Assembly: GCA_033085395.1 (NCBI GenBank)
Contig: JANQBS010000059.1
Coordinates: forward strand, 1 to 64,000
DNA from: Xanthoparmelia taractica
Lineage: Eukaryota > Ascomycota > Lecanoromycetes > Lecanorales > Parmeliaceae
Reading direction: 5' to 3'
Length of the DNA: 64,000 nucleotides
Part shown: piece by piece, positions 22,501 through 33,800 of the stretch
Position numbering within the stretch: position 1 is the first letter of the stretch
Layout of the letters: each line of letters begins with the position of its first letter
Translations under genes and position numbers: made by a program
The notes under the pieces: generated by a model
Told to the model about the DNA's origin: nothing
Databases searched by the model: none
Seen by the model: the letters and a program-made list of their open reading frames with translations, nothing else

Positions 22501-25500
22501 CGTTATCCTGGCTCGTGGTACGATGATCTCAAGTAGAGTAATTGGGTCGTAGTGCACTCGAAGCGCCGTATCTTTGAAGCCAAAGTACCTAAGATGATTT
22601 CGATGAAGATCATGAGGGCAAACATCAGCTCGAGCATGTAGCTCGCTGCTCCAAAAGGATAGTTCCAGATACTTTCCAAAAGAATACTTCCAAGTGCTAT
22701 CGGACATTGGCATCACTTGGGTCTCCTTACCACATATTCGGCAAACACTCCACATCAAGATAGTGTCTTGTAGCCCTCGAAGCTTACAGGGATATCGTTC
22801 AACAAACACACTGAGCTGGGCTTCGCCGTGGACATATTGTCGATGATGCTCGAACATTTTCCTTTCACAGCTATGTGCGGTACAGGTAGTATTTGCCCCA
22901 AGACACAAGTCTTCAACATACTGGCCAAGAGTACAGTCTGCTTCAAAATCGGCATCGGTTTCATGTTCGTTGTAGAAGCCTAGGGCGAGCAAATCCGGGC
23001 CAGAACATGGTACAGTCGTGACTGTACAGACAACGCTGTACAGAACAGCAATATTCTGGTGTCCGAAAGGATCGAACAGGTTAATGTTACCGGCGATGTA
23101 GGACTCCCACTGCTTGGTTTGAGTCTGGTAATTGTGGAGAGCCTTGTCGTACTCGGCATCATGTACCGCGTGTAGTACTTCACGCACCTTTTTAGATACT
23201 GTGCCAATTCTCTCGTGGACCATCTCCGGCTTGATGAGATCGAACTTTTCGTGTTTCGCCTTCTCTTCGACATTCTGTTCTTCTAATATGTCTTGGTCTC
23301 TCAAACGCTTCAGATAAGCGAGTCGACGTTCTTGCTCTCTGGCACGCATCAAGAGGTACGGCTGCATGAACTTGACAAACGGGGAAGCCGAGAGTATCTT
23401 TGTCTGATGTTCTTCGACCATGTCGCCGTAGAAAGTGGGCATCGGGATATCCTCCGGAACAGAATCATCGTCGGGAAGACTGATCTTCGGTTTTGATGCT
23501 TGCTGGACATTAACGCTCGGTCTATTGGAACTATCTGTAGCAATGCCGTTGTTGCTTTCCCCGCCTTTCCGCGAAAAGGTTTCAACGCGGCTGTTCTCCC
23601 TGTCTATATTGTCGGCTGGAATGTTTCGAAACGCCTTAGGTAGATTATCTTTGCTATGAGGCATTGATCCGATTTCTGCATTTGCTGGAATAGATGCAAA
23701 TTCGTCTCTCATGAGACAGGTCTCTAACTTTAGGTTGTAGACGACGTATATCATGAATTCGGTGATTCGCTTCATTTTAGCTAATGTTGCATCATTGTCT
23801 CCTCGAAGCACTATTGTGCAGCCAAGTTCCTTCGCACAACCCGAGAGAAACATGTAGGTCTTCTTTCGGCCTTCATTGACATATGTTTTGAGGTAGAAAC
23901 TGGCACACTTTCCCGCCTGGGCGGGCTTGATTGCGAGCTTGTCTATCGATGATATAATCCTAGTTTGGCAACATCGAGAAACCGCCTCCAGCACAGACGC
24001 CTTAACATTGTAAGCTGTAGCTATGTTTGCCTGTTCTAAAAATTCAAGCGCAAGGCCCGAGACGTTGCGTTCCACTAGTAGGAGCTGCGGTCGCAGGGCG
24101 GCTATGCGATTCACAAGATTCTCCAAAAATTCTCGTTCCTGTCTTATAACTGGTTCGAGGCTCATAAAGTGCTGTTGATGACGAGCGTACTCGAGTGCAA
24201 AAGTTAAGATCAAAATATTCGGATGGGACATGCTCCTAGGCATACATTTCAAGGCAAGATTTTTGGTGAAAACTAATCCTGAAACATAAGCAGTATCGCC
24301 AGGTCGTCCTCCAGGTATCTTCTTCAGCTTCACATAATGTCGTATGTCGATATCATCGCCGTTTTGCACATCGGGGTTGACATCGTCCGTGGCTCTTAGC
24401 AAGATAGGCATAAGTGCCTTTTCCCACCCGGCGATATTCGGCACGTTAGAATCTTGAAGGAGTTGGTGGAGCAATTTTCGAACATGGCGAAGACTTGCGC
24501 TGTTCAGCTCAATGGCAGGTGCAGCAGCGCCTCTCATAGACGAGCTCCGAATCATTCGAGATGCTACTGCAGAGTTTGCGGGCGAGGCTACTTGAGCGAG
24601 ACTAGAGCTGCTAGTGCTTTCGTGTATATTGAGGCCAAGACTTGATATTACGGCGCTGCCTCGAAGACCCCTCGGTGAGGGCCGCAGATGCGGATTGCCT
24701 GCGACGCTCAAATTTCGTCTTTTGGAACGAGAAATGTTTGCCGTTTTTAAGCTGTTGAGGCTATGGCTGTCTGCATCCCTACTAGCAAAAGTGACGCCAC
24801 TAACGCTCTTGTCTCCAGCCCTTGACCGTGCCTTTCTGGAGGAAGCAAGTAGTCCAGAGAACCCATGCCTCTCGTTATCATGACTTCGAGACAGAGAATC
24901 ACCATTTAACGCAGCCATGATACTCACCTGCTCATCTCCACTCGATCCTTCGTCAGACAGATATGGAGCCAGATCAGGATCAATAATATTGTCATCATGA
25001 AAAGCAGGAAATCGGCCAGAATTCGTTTTGTCGCTTATAAGACTCTGATGGAACGGAGCGTTGTCCTCGTTGACCGGCCTAAAACTACGTTGAAATTGAT
25101 TCCGCGAATTGAAACGTCGGTGGCCAGACGAAAATGGCTTGTTGGTAAGGGAAGATTTCAGAGACCGAGACGAGGCAGGCCTTGCAAGTGTGCGCTCGGC
25201 CTCAATTTCTAGGATAAGAGGGTTATTCCCAGCGTCCCCGCCTGTTTGACGAGTTGCTGGGATTGACATCGTGGGAACCGTGAGGTCTGGATGATTTAGA
25301 CCACGATGAGACCCTCGCCTATTATTGGTTGGACTTGAGCCAGGTATGGGACTGGCAAGGATGTCACTCGCTCCCGTGGAGCCATGTCTTCTTCTCAGTC
25401 CACGAATTGATTGACTGCCGTCATCTGATATTTCCGAGGAGTCATCCTCGCCTTTAATAATTCCCTCGCAAGGTTTGCATACACGCAGCATGCCGGCTTG

Positions 25501-27174
25501 TCCGAAATTTTCTCCAGACATGAGAGAGGTGCATTTTGCATCAAATATTTGACCGCATGTCCCTACTTATGTGTCACTCGAATGCTTAGCAAAAGACGAA
25601 GAGTAGGACTTACTACAGTGATGCTTTCGCCGAAACGTTGAGAATGAGTCGCCGCAAAAGAAGCAGTCCCTTGCGTTCTCGTCCTTCATCCAGTACTCTT
25701 TGTTCAACACCTTGTTTTTGACTTGAGAAAATACATTCATAGTCCTAGAACTACGGTGCGTCGCAGCCGAAGCTACATACTGGGGACTGATTCTTGGAAT
25801 TGGAAGAACCTCGTGTGATTGGGCGGGAAGTTTTTGGGACCTTGTCGGAACCGGAGTGTCATGCATACTTTCGGTATCTGAAGTCGAGATCCGAGACAGG
25901 CTCAGATTGGATGAATGAGACCTAGTGACGAGAGGTGGCGCCATGCTTTTCTGTAATGGTATATTTATGTGCTGATATCCTCCTCCTGTCGTAGCAGCAT
26001 CGTCGACTGCTGCGCCTCCAGTGTTGTTAATGCTAGGGATGCTGAATATGTCATCTTGCCCATTGCCATAGTTCGTGACCCCCATAGCAGGTCTACCCTG
26101 GTGAGTATTATTCGGGTCAGATGACGAGCCCGCCGCGCCAAATGCTATCTCATCAGGTCCATCCTCAAGGTTGGGAAAAGGGCGTACGCTGGCTGTAGAC
26201 GCAGCTCGCAATCCAGCGATCCCAGGTCGATCTGGAGGTCCGAAAGCGCTTTTAGCATCGCTGGAGACTTGCCCATCCCTTTGCTGCTTAGGACCGCCCT
26301 GGCTTGCATTTCTCGATACAGGGGTTTCTGAAGGAGTGGACTCAGAGGCTTCCACGGTCGGTTCAGTAAGATAGCTATGTCTTCGGGAGTTCCGTGCTAA
26401 TCTCTGCGGTTCAGCGGGAGTTGTATTTCTTGCAGTAGCAGAGACCGAGTCTTGGTTGGCGTCCACTCGTTTCACAGCGCTAATGTTGACATCTGCCAAC
26501 GCGGGGCCAATCGTGGTCAGCTGCGCAGCTTGCGTCAATGCTACAGGAGGTGATTTGAGTGCGACGAGAGACTCGGTCACCGATTTTGCTGAGGTACTGG
26601 TGCTACCCAAAGATTTCGTAGACGGCTTGAAGCTCTGCTTTGTTTCGTAATCTCCTTTCGTGTCCACATTGACTTGTGGGGACTGTCGCCCAGACCCTGC
26701 AGCCGAAGTGGCTTGAGTGGTACTGTTCGAGGAGCTTGTGTCACGTGTAGATTCAACTTTATTCGTAGAACGCGGCTTCGGGCTATGTGTAGCCGCCTTT
26801 GAGCTCTTCAAGGGAGGGTTCTCTATAGCCAAATCTTCGGGTCCAGGGTTGACAATATCCTTCACATTACCAACTGACGCCCTGAATATATTGTATAGTC
26901 CAGTCAGGCCTCCCTGGAGCTCGCTTGCGATGCCTTTCGTGTCTGGTCCAGAGGATGAGGTTGGGGGTGACGTGTATTCGTTAAAAGTTGTAAGAGTCTC
27001 GGTCTGACTGGCAGTGCTATGTATCTGGTCAAGAGCCTGAGAAAGAGCTTCCTTATCAAGTTGATGAGCACTAGACAGAGAGGCTATAGACCCGCGGCGC
27101 GAATGGCGAAGTTGAGGAAGCAGGAACGCAGAGGCAGATGGACTATCGCCGTCTCGAGCAGACTTGGAAGCCAT
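19510..27174 (-). CDS. FAB1: 1-phosphatidylinositol-3-phosphate 5-kinase Fab1/PIKfyve
   Basis: Makes PtdIns(3,5)P2 from PtdIns3P on endosome and vacuole membranes; controls vacuole size and retrograde traffic. 2,537 aa from two exons, 27174-25614 and 25562-19510. The intron (25563-25613) falls inside the FYVE finger and restores its core: CFFCGDSFSTFRRKHHC joined to RTCGQIF. Domain order: Ser/Thr-rich N-terminus, FYVE about 490-560, Cpn60/TCP1-like domain about 950-1220 with GCAKELGCTIVLRGD, a Cys-rich central region about 1350-1500, a long disordered linker, and the PIP-kinase domain about 2220-2500. Kinase motifs seen: MENLFY, IFDLKGS, NVMDYSLM and IIDCIRTYTWDKKLE. Length suits filamentous-fungal Fab1. 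Divergent from the TPP1-like gene. Confidence 0.95.
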
Positions 27175-27812
27175 GGTCTGTAGGCCCCCCAGAGTGTATC
27201 ATGTTACTGCGGTACTTGGGTGCATTGGAAGAGATGTTCGATGAATAACAAGAATACATGCTCATCTCTTCGTTACTTTTTCCGAGGAAAGCTGCTCTTT
27301 GAAGTAGCAGCCCCGCAGCCCTTGGATGAGTAGATGTGTATCTTCCTCTGCTGGAATGACCCTCCACTTCGTTTCCGATGTTGATGGGATAAGATACCTG
27401 GCGTTAACTGAGAGAATTGTAGGGTTTGCCTTGCTTGTTTCTTTGCGCGTTTGTGAGGGCAAAGAAGATTAAAATGTCACTTTCCTTTTTGTTTGTCCCG
27501 CTTTGAGAATGCTTGGCATGCAGCGGAATTTTCACCGCCCGTATCAAACTAAAGTAAATTCGGTTCACTGATACTTCTACCTCTCTACTCTCTACACGTG
27601 CTACACACCTTGGTCGCGTCACGCTTCCCCTACAGACTACTAGCACGCTTAGGATAGACCTCGCCTAGACTCGCATCCTTCTCAATCTATACATCGCTCT
27701 TAAGATTGGGTCACCACAGCTTGAGGAGTCTCGTCGACTCCGCTTCTTGCTAGACCATGCCACTGACTCGCAAGCCACTGGATGATTCACGAACGGTGGC
27801 ACGAAAGAGATT
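27175..27812. promoter_or_regulatory. Divergent promoter between FAB1 and TPP1-like gene
   Basis: A 638-bp non-coding spacer between two divergent start codons, so promoters for both genes lie here. Pyrimidine-rich tracts occur near 27570-27735. No specific factor site is assigned. Confidence 0.5.
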
Positions 27813-30800
27813 ATGGATATTCTAGAGCCATGGCTGGCGGCCACTATAGAGGGAAAGCTGAGTGAAGCGTTACGCCATTGGGAGGAAGGCACAAACAAGC
27901 ATCACTCGGCTGGCAAGTCCCGAGGGCTCTCATATGATGATGGCAGTAACTTGAGGATACCATCTGCAAAGAAAGGACCGGTTGTTCAAATCACTAAGGT
28001 TGGCAGATCCCATTCATGGTTATATCTTGCTAATCACGTGGTTGTAGTTCTTGACCTTCAAAGATCCAATACAAGTCACACTATCGGACAGCGTTATACG
28101 GATCAATGCTTCCATTACCAACCAGGCATCTCAACGATACGCTGAGAAGAACAGAAGAAAGCTCACAGATGGCACCGTTGGAGGGCTCATACAGTTGCAC
28201 GAATTTGAGATTGTCGCGACACACCTTGGTCCAAGAGATAAAAGGCTTACGCTATATGTTAAAGACTTTAAGAGCCTTGGTGCAGATGGATCTGGGAATT
28301 TTGGTGTTGCTCCTCAGGCAATCGAGGGCAGAGAGGGGACAAAGGAGCTTCTGAACAAGCTAGCAGACCTGCGAAGACACGGATTGGACCCACCCTCCGA
28401 GCAGTCACCTGCTGCGTCACCTATCAGATCGCAGCCCAGCACACAAACCTCTGAGGCAGGGAACAACCAAGATAGCCAGGTTGGCTTCGCAACTCAAGTA
28501 CCTCCCTCTATCGCGCCTGTAATCCGCAGGTCGAAGGCATTACGTTCAACTACCAGTATCAATGTCGCCTCTACCCTCTTTGCAGATAATGCCAAGTCAT
28601 CGGCTCACCCAGCGAAGCTGAAACACGGCAATCCTTTAGCGAGTACTCTGAATCCCCCTCAAGTACAAGCAGCTCCTCAGAGACCAAGTGTTAGTCACAG
28701 AAAAGCTCTCTTAGGCCTACTCCGAAATCATAATCGTGCTTCACTCGCACCAGGGCTTATTCCGGAGCCAGCACTTGAGCAATCACCAGGACAACTCACA
28801 GCCTCAAGCCAACCGCTTGCTGGAGAGAAGGAAAATGAAGCGTCTCAAATTATCAATCTCGCTCCTAGAGATTCCGTTGCCGGCAGAGCTTCCATTGGAA
28901 CACAGAAAAGAAAAAGACAGTCTCCGGAGACCACCCCAAGAAAGAAGACATCCAATCACGTTGACTTACAGGGTATCGATAATGGCCGCGAGAGCTTGGC
29001 AGTAAATCATGAACTGGAGAACAAGGCATCATCTGGAGTAGCTGCGACCGAAATCTCCATCGACTTACTCCGTAGTCAGCCAAGTAATCCTTCCATATCG
29101 AAGTCCGCAAAATTTCACCGTAACGCCCCACCGGAGCCCGTTCATCCCATGACAAAAACCACAAGCTCAGTCTCCATTCGCAATCGAATCAGTAGCAGAG
29201 ATGTAAGTATTCCGAAAGACCAAGTGGCTCTGTTAAGTCGTGCGGACTGTAAGTGATCTTCCAAGTAGAATTGACTCCATACCACATGCCTGACCAATTG
29301 ATTAGCTTGGTTGCCGGCAGAGCCTGGCCAGCGCGAGCCCTCTGCAAACGTGCCAATTTCTTTACTCAGGACGCTGAATCTGAAAGCGGAGCTCCGTGAT
29401 CAAGGACCAACAAAGTTACCAAAGCAAGGAAACCGTACGGTGGCCCCAAGTGCGGTAAATGATGTAACAGCCGACTCGGAATCAGATGCTCCTGTATCCT
29501 CGGGACAATGGCCTGCATCGCCTGAGCGCGAACAGCTACCACCCGACAGCAGTCCGGCAAGTGCCAAGCAAAGCCAAAGTGGGAACGCCCCCCCTACTAC
29601 TCCAGGCGCATCTACCTCTATGTTTCTTGATCTGACATCCTGGAATGAGCGAGACGAGGGGTCTGGACGAAAAGATCATCACCCTAAAGCGAATAATGAG
29701 TCAGGCAGTGTAGAAGTATCAGCCTTGATGCCGCTTTTACTTGACGGAAGATTGAATAGTCCAAGAAATGAAGAGGTTTCTAGACGACATTCAAGCACAG
29801 GATCCGAATCTGCAAGTAAGATGCCGCCTGATGTGCCCCCCCCTCAGACCCAGTCCGCGACAACAAGTCAGGATGGGAATAATATTGCCAGACAAACCCG
29901 TTCGTCCCCAATTCCAGCATCACCAACTCCAGAGTCAGACCTGGAATTCACAGTTCCACTGGCCCTCAACGAGAAGACAGACACCATCGCAAGTAGCGAG
30001 CCGATGCAATGCTTTCCTTGCACTGCCTCACAACCCCAAGACCCTTTTACACAAGTCAAACAGACGCCTTACGTCAACTCTCATGTACAGGCTAAATCAC
30101 TATCGCAGTCGAGGCTTTCATCTCCGCTGATCGATTTAAACTTGAATCCTCTAGCGAACGGCAACATGAATGACGATACCGAATATGTAACTGCATCAAT
30201 TACTTCTGGTCCAGCAACTTCTACTGCCGAGCCGAATCGTGAAAGCGGAAGATCCCATACAATCGAGGACCAAGGGGTTGGAAAGGTGACTGCAAGACTT
30301 GCCGAGGAAATCAACAATCAAGGAGGGGCCGACAGAGATGCGGAGGAGCCCGATAAGGTGATAACCGAAGATCAACAAGAAAGGAACAAATCAGAAATTG
30401 TGGCAGATAAGCCAGTTAACTCATCTCTGGTCATAACCCAAAGTCAGTGCCAGAGCTTAGGGTTGAATCAGCCAGCCATGGTCGAGGAAGCCAACCTAAA
30501 AAGCCCGGCAGTATCGGAGAAGCTGTCGACAGCAGAGGACGGTCACGGAGACCGTTCGCCACAGCTCTCTACGCCTGACCATGCGACTAATATCGCCCGT
30601 GAGGCGAAGCGGAAAGTTGCAGACTCGAGCTTCGTATCGCCGAGTGTGACGAAGCGCCAGAAGAGGTTCAAGATCCCGTCGGCTTTTACACTCACTGAAA
30701 GGTCGGACGTTCCGCGAGATCCATCAGATGGAGCTCGGCAGTATCGTCAGGACTTTCTAGCTTCCAGAAGAAGTAGCGAGAGCAGCACTCCCACAATGAG

Positions 30801-33114
30801 CCCTACAATGCCCTTTACTGTTTTTCCGTGGACCACACCAGAAAGTCCGCGAGATCCATCAGAGCGCGCTCGGCAGATTCGTCAGGAATTCTTGGCTTCT
30901 AGAAGAAGTAGCGAGATCAGCACTCCTACATCAAGTCCTAGAATGCAGTTCAATGCACTTATGGGGACAATCCAAGCTGAGCGTTGTAATGTAGAAGTGG
31001 CAAAGAACCTTGACCAAGCGAGCTTGCACAACCACTCGGCTGATCCCGAGATTGAGGGCCAAAAGATAACCGAGTCGGAAGAGTTGTCTGCAAGGTCAAA
31101 AATACGAGATCTGGAATTGAATGCAGCGGCATTTCCCAATGGCAGCGCTTCTGTAGAACCGAACGGTGAGGATGCAAAGCCTGGTGCGCAGGCTAACCCA
31201 CCCTCCGACTACAACGCAGATTCTCCCACATTCGTTGTGCAGAATGCAGACGTCAAGTGTCCTGACGTAGAGCAGAGCACGGTGCTCGAGCCAAGCTCCT
31301 GTGCTTCTAATGACGAAAAGCAGCGAGCTCGATCTCTTGAGCTTAGTGTATCTATGCAATCGCCAGATCATCGAGAGGCCGAAGATGGCCTTGCGAGCGC
31401 AAAGGGTGAGGCAGACCAGACTGTCAACCTAGAGATTGACCTGACTGCTGCGAGCCATGCTCACTTGGCGAATAGAAATGGGCAAAGTCGGGCCGTAGAA
31501 CCAGAATCAGACAAAGCTCGCAACAGTTCACCTAGTCGAGCGGACCAAGTCGCCGAGCAGAAGAGCAATGTGACACTAGGAGTAATATTCGACCACGTCG
31601 CAGAGCATGAGAACGCCGCCCCAGCATCGATTCATCACCATTGTTCGACCGAAGAAAACCCTGACACTCAGATGCCCGATCTAACCGCGTCTGAGTCTAC
31701 GCCTCACCAGGAATCAGTTGCAGTGGATGCAAACAATTCAATGCCTGACAAGATTGCAGTGGAGCCAACATCGGGTCAACATCTGAATGGAGTAGGCACG
31801 ATTACTCCGATGGCTGGCGTCCAGGCATTTCCAGACACCACCTCATTGATATCCATGGCCCTCTCGCGCGAGCCCATTGATCAAACTAGCCCTCTACATT
31901 CTGTCGGTCCGGCCTTCGTCGCTGAGTCTAATACGGAAATCCTACCAAATCTTTCTCCCACAACTCCTATCCTCGTCAAGCCATTAAGCAGTCCCATGTC
32001 AGACTCCGAGCTAAAACCGCTCGAGAAGCACCAAAGCCCGGTGCGGCTTCCAATTGAAATCACTGAGCCGGATCCTCCCACTGAATCTAAAAGCATCTTC
32101 GACAATTTCAAAGCAACCTATCCCGCCTACCCCGGAGATCTGAAGCATTTTACGGCTATGTGCAGAAAAATCAGCCAGCTCGTCAAAGCCAACAAAATGG
32201 AGCATCAATCCCTATGGGATGACTTCATCGTCAGGCACAAGATCGAGTATTCGCAGTATCTTCGACGGTGTGCCGAAGAAGCTGAGGATGCTGTATCTTA
32301 TGAGGTCTTTTACCAGACTGAAATTGAGGGCCCCCAATATCACAACCATGTCATCAGTCGACGAAATTTAGATGAAGCGCTTGCTCTCATCGCACAGCAG
32401 CCTAACTTGGAGCAGATGCAGGCTGAGCCCATCAGAGACGATATGTCTCCTGCCAAGCCAGTGAATCATAAGCTCGCCTTCAAGTCAAGTCCTGTCATTA
32501 AGAATATACCTCATCAATATGCACCCGCCGACAATGACGAGTCATTGAAGCCCGGGGAAACCAAATTCACATCCCCACACAAGCCAGCGGTCTCTTGTAA
32601 AGTTGGTGGGAAGCCCTCTGAACCGCCCGTCTTGATTGATCTCACGGAAGACGATCTGCCCGACAATCCACCTAAGAGGACAAAAGAAGGAAAGATCGCA
32701 TCCCAACCGGAGGCGCGTAATCGAATCAAGGGGGCTATAGACACTCGCGTTAGGAATAATGCTCGGCGGGGCGCCGGTCATGCGAGTCAGGACCGGAAGG
32801 TATTGAAGTTCGATCGCGAGGTGGTGAAAGGCGTAGTTGAAACGTCGAGGATGAGTAGCACGGGTCCCTTGCCTACACCCCATACTAATCCGGCGGTGGA
32901 AGGGGAAAAGGAAGGTACGCCTTGGAAGTGGTGGGACGACGAGAATTCACCATTCAGGAGCTTCGCCAGAGCTTACGCTTCGATCCGGCATGGAAACGGC
33001 AATAGCTTTGCCAAAGCCGGCGCAGCGGAGCCTGGAGATAGCCAGAAAGCAGGGGAAACAACCAAGAGTGGTGTTGAGCTAAAAAGGATTAACATTATGA
33101 GATGGGACTTGTAA
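27813..33114 (+). CDS. TPP1/Tpz1-like shelterin subunit candidate
   Basis: Large protein of 1,731 aa. Exons 27813-27998, 28048-29248, 29306-33114; phases 0, 1 close and branch points GCTAAT and TTGAC-type are present. The N-terminal 150 residues (W-rich start MDILEPWLAATI, then PIQVTLSDSVIRINASI, LTDGTVGGLIQLHEFEIV, LTLYVKDFKSLG) match the OB-fold pattern of fungal TPP1/Tpz1/Est3-type telomere proteins, which bridge the shelterin complex and recruit telomerase. The middle 1,000 residues are Ser/Pro-rich and probably disordered. A second conserved block near residue 1330 (FKATYPAYPGDLKHFTAMCR through SLWDDFIVRH) and a C-terminal WKWWDDENSPFRSFARAY motif may be partner-binding sites; that is inference. 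No Zn or catalytic motif seen. Confidence 0.6.
30709..30933 (+). repeat. Duplicated RDPS-FLASRRSS motif inside the TPP1-like protein
   Basis: Two copies of about 22 residues, RDPSDGARQYRQDFLASRRS and RDPSERARQIRQEFLASRRS, lie about 45 codons apart in an otherwise low-complexity region. The DNA is also similar, indicating an internal duplication. Confidence 0.75.
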
Positions 33115-33401
33115 TGTTATAGGGCTTTAGATAGGTTCATGCTCTGCTGTGGAGGGGCACATCTTGGTTCAGCTTTCGACCCGCGTGTTCATTCAATTTA
33201 GCATAAGATACCCCAATACCCCTTACGGTCTCGAACTTGTATCTACGGATTAGCGGCATAGTCAATCATGAGTCAAAAGTACTGATGGAACTTTTTTGTA
33301 TGTTGTAATCCACTAAATGTTATTGAACCCATGGTTTAGGTACCATTAAGTTCTTGATCAAAGGTATAATAAGTTAAATAGTTGAAAATTCTTTTGAAGT
33401 T
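33115..33401. other. 3' region of TPP1-like gene and tRNA upstream flank
   Basis: AT-rich spacer without coding signs. It should contain the TPP1-like 3' UTR and the 5' flank of the tRNA gene. Confidence 0.45.
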
Positions 33402-33438
33402 GGCCGATTAGTATAGTGGTTATTATGTCTCCTTTACA

Positions 33439-33452
33439 CTTCGAATCGTGAG
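33439..33452 (+). other. Canonical 14-nt tRNA intron with B-box-like core
   Basis: Lies one base 3' of the anticodon, the standard site for tRNA introns cut by the TSEN endonuclease. It contains TTCGAATC (33440-33447), identical to the core of the Pol III B box (consensus GGTTCGANTCC) and about 20 nt downstream of the A box. Confidence 0.7.
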
Positions 33453-33469
33453 CGGAGAAGGTCGCAAGT

Positions 33470-33521
33470 GTGAGTTTGCACCACTCCCACAAATCGTAGA
33501 TTTTAGCTAACAGTTCTATAG
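33470..33521 (+). other. 52-nt spliceosomal-type intron inside the tRNA T-loop
   Basis: Starts GTGAGT (33470-33475), carries TAGCTAAC (33504-33511) as a strong branch-point match, and ends TATAG (33517-33521). Length, donor and branch agree with protein-gene introns in this window. Its boundaries are the only ones that restore a TTCGAGC T-loop. It interrupts the internal B box. Confidence 0.75.
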
Positions 33522-33540
33522 TCGAGCCTTGCATCGGTCA

Positions 33541-33563
33541 TTTTACATTTTTGTCTTTTTTTT
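33541..33563 (+). terminator. Pol III terminator T-tracts
   Basis: TTTT follows the discriminator base immediately, with longer runs of five and eight T within 25 bp. This is the normal RNA polymerase III stop signal. Confidence 0.7.
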
Positions 33564-33635
33564 ATTATCTTTGAGATTATGTCGGAAAGCTTCACAGGAT
33601 CTTTGAATATACTAACATTTTGTCACTTTGTTGTT

Positions 33636-33661
33636 GGTGCGCCGGTTAATGCACCGGCACC
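33636..33661. promoter_or_regulatory. GC-rich imperfect palindrome upstream of the WDR6-like gene
   Basis: GGTGC-GCCGGT faces ACCGGCACC around a TAATGC centre. It could be a factor site or hairpin. It lies between the tRNA and a CTT-rich tract at 33704-33727 that probably marks the promoter core of the next gene. Confidence 0.35.
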
Positions 33662-33800
33662 ATCGGGGCCCCCGCCTCACTTGAAAGGTTCAACTCAGAT
33701 CGTACTTCTTCTTCTTCATCTTCTTCACACAACAATCATAATGTAGTCAAAGAATGACTCCCCCTTTTCGGTATCAATTTTCCAACTCGAGCTGGCCGGT

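Larger units (their letters stand above)
33402..33540 (+). tRNA. tRNA-Val(TAC)-like gene with two introns, one spliceosomal in type
   Basis: Cloverleaf parts read in order: acceptor GGCCGAT (33402-33408) pairing with ATCGGTC (33533-33539, one G.U); D-arm GTAT..., with A-box TTAGTATAGTGG; anticodon stem TCTCC/GGAGA (33428-33432/33454-33458); loop TT-TAC-A with anticodon TAC at 33435-33437; 14-nt intron 33439-33452; variable AGGTC; T-stem GCAAG (33464-33468) pairing perfectly with CTTGC (33528-33532). The T-loop is split between T54 (33469) and T55 (33522) by 52 nt bounded by GT and AG. Joining gives the canonical TTCGAGC loop. Discriminator A at 33540, then TTTT. The D-stem has a U.U mismatch and a G.U, a small weakness. 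If the insert is not removed, the gene is dead; the intact T-stem and acceptor argue for function. Confidence 0.8.

Noticed and set aside
33470..33521. tRNA insertion as a transposon or random insertion in a dead tRNA
   Set aside because: No target duplication or inverted ends, and the boundaries are exact GT-AG with a branch point. Random insertion cannot be fully excluded without RNA evidence.
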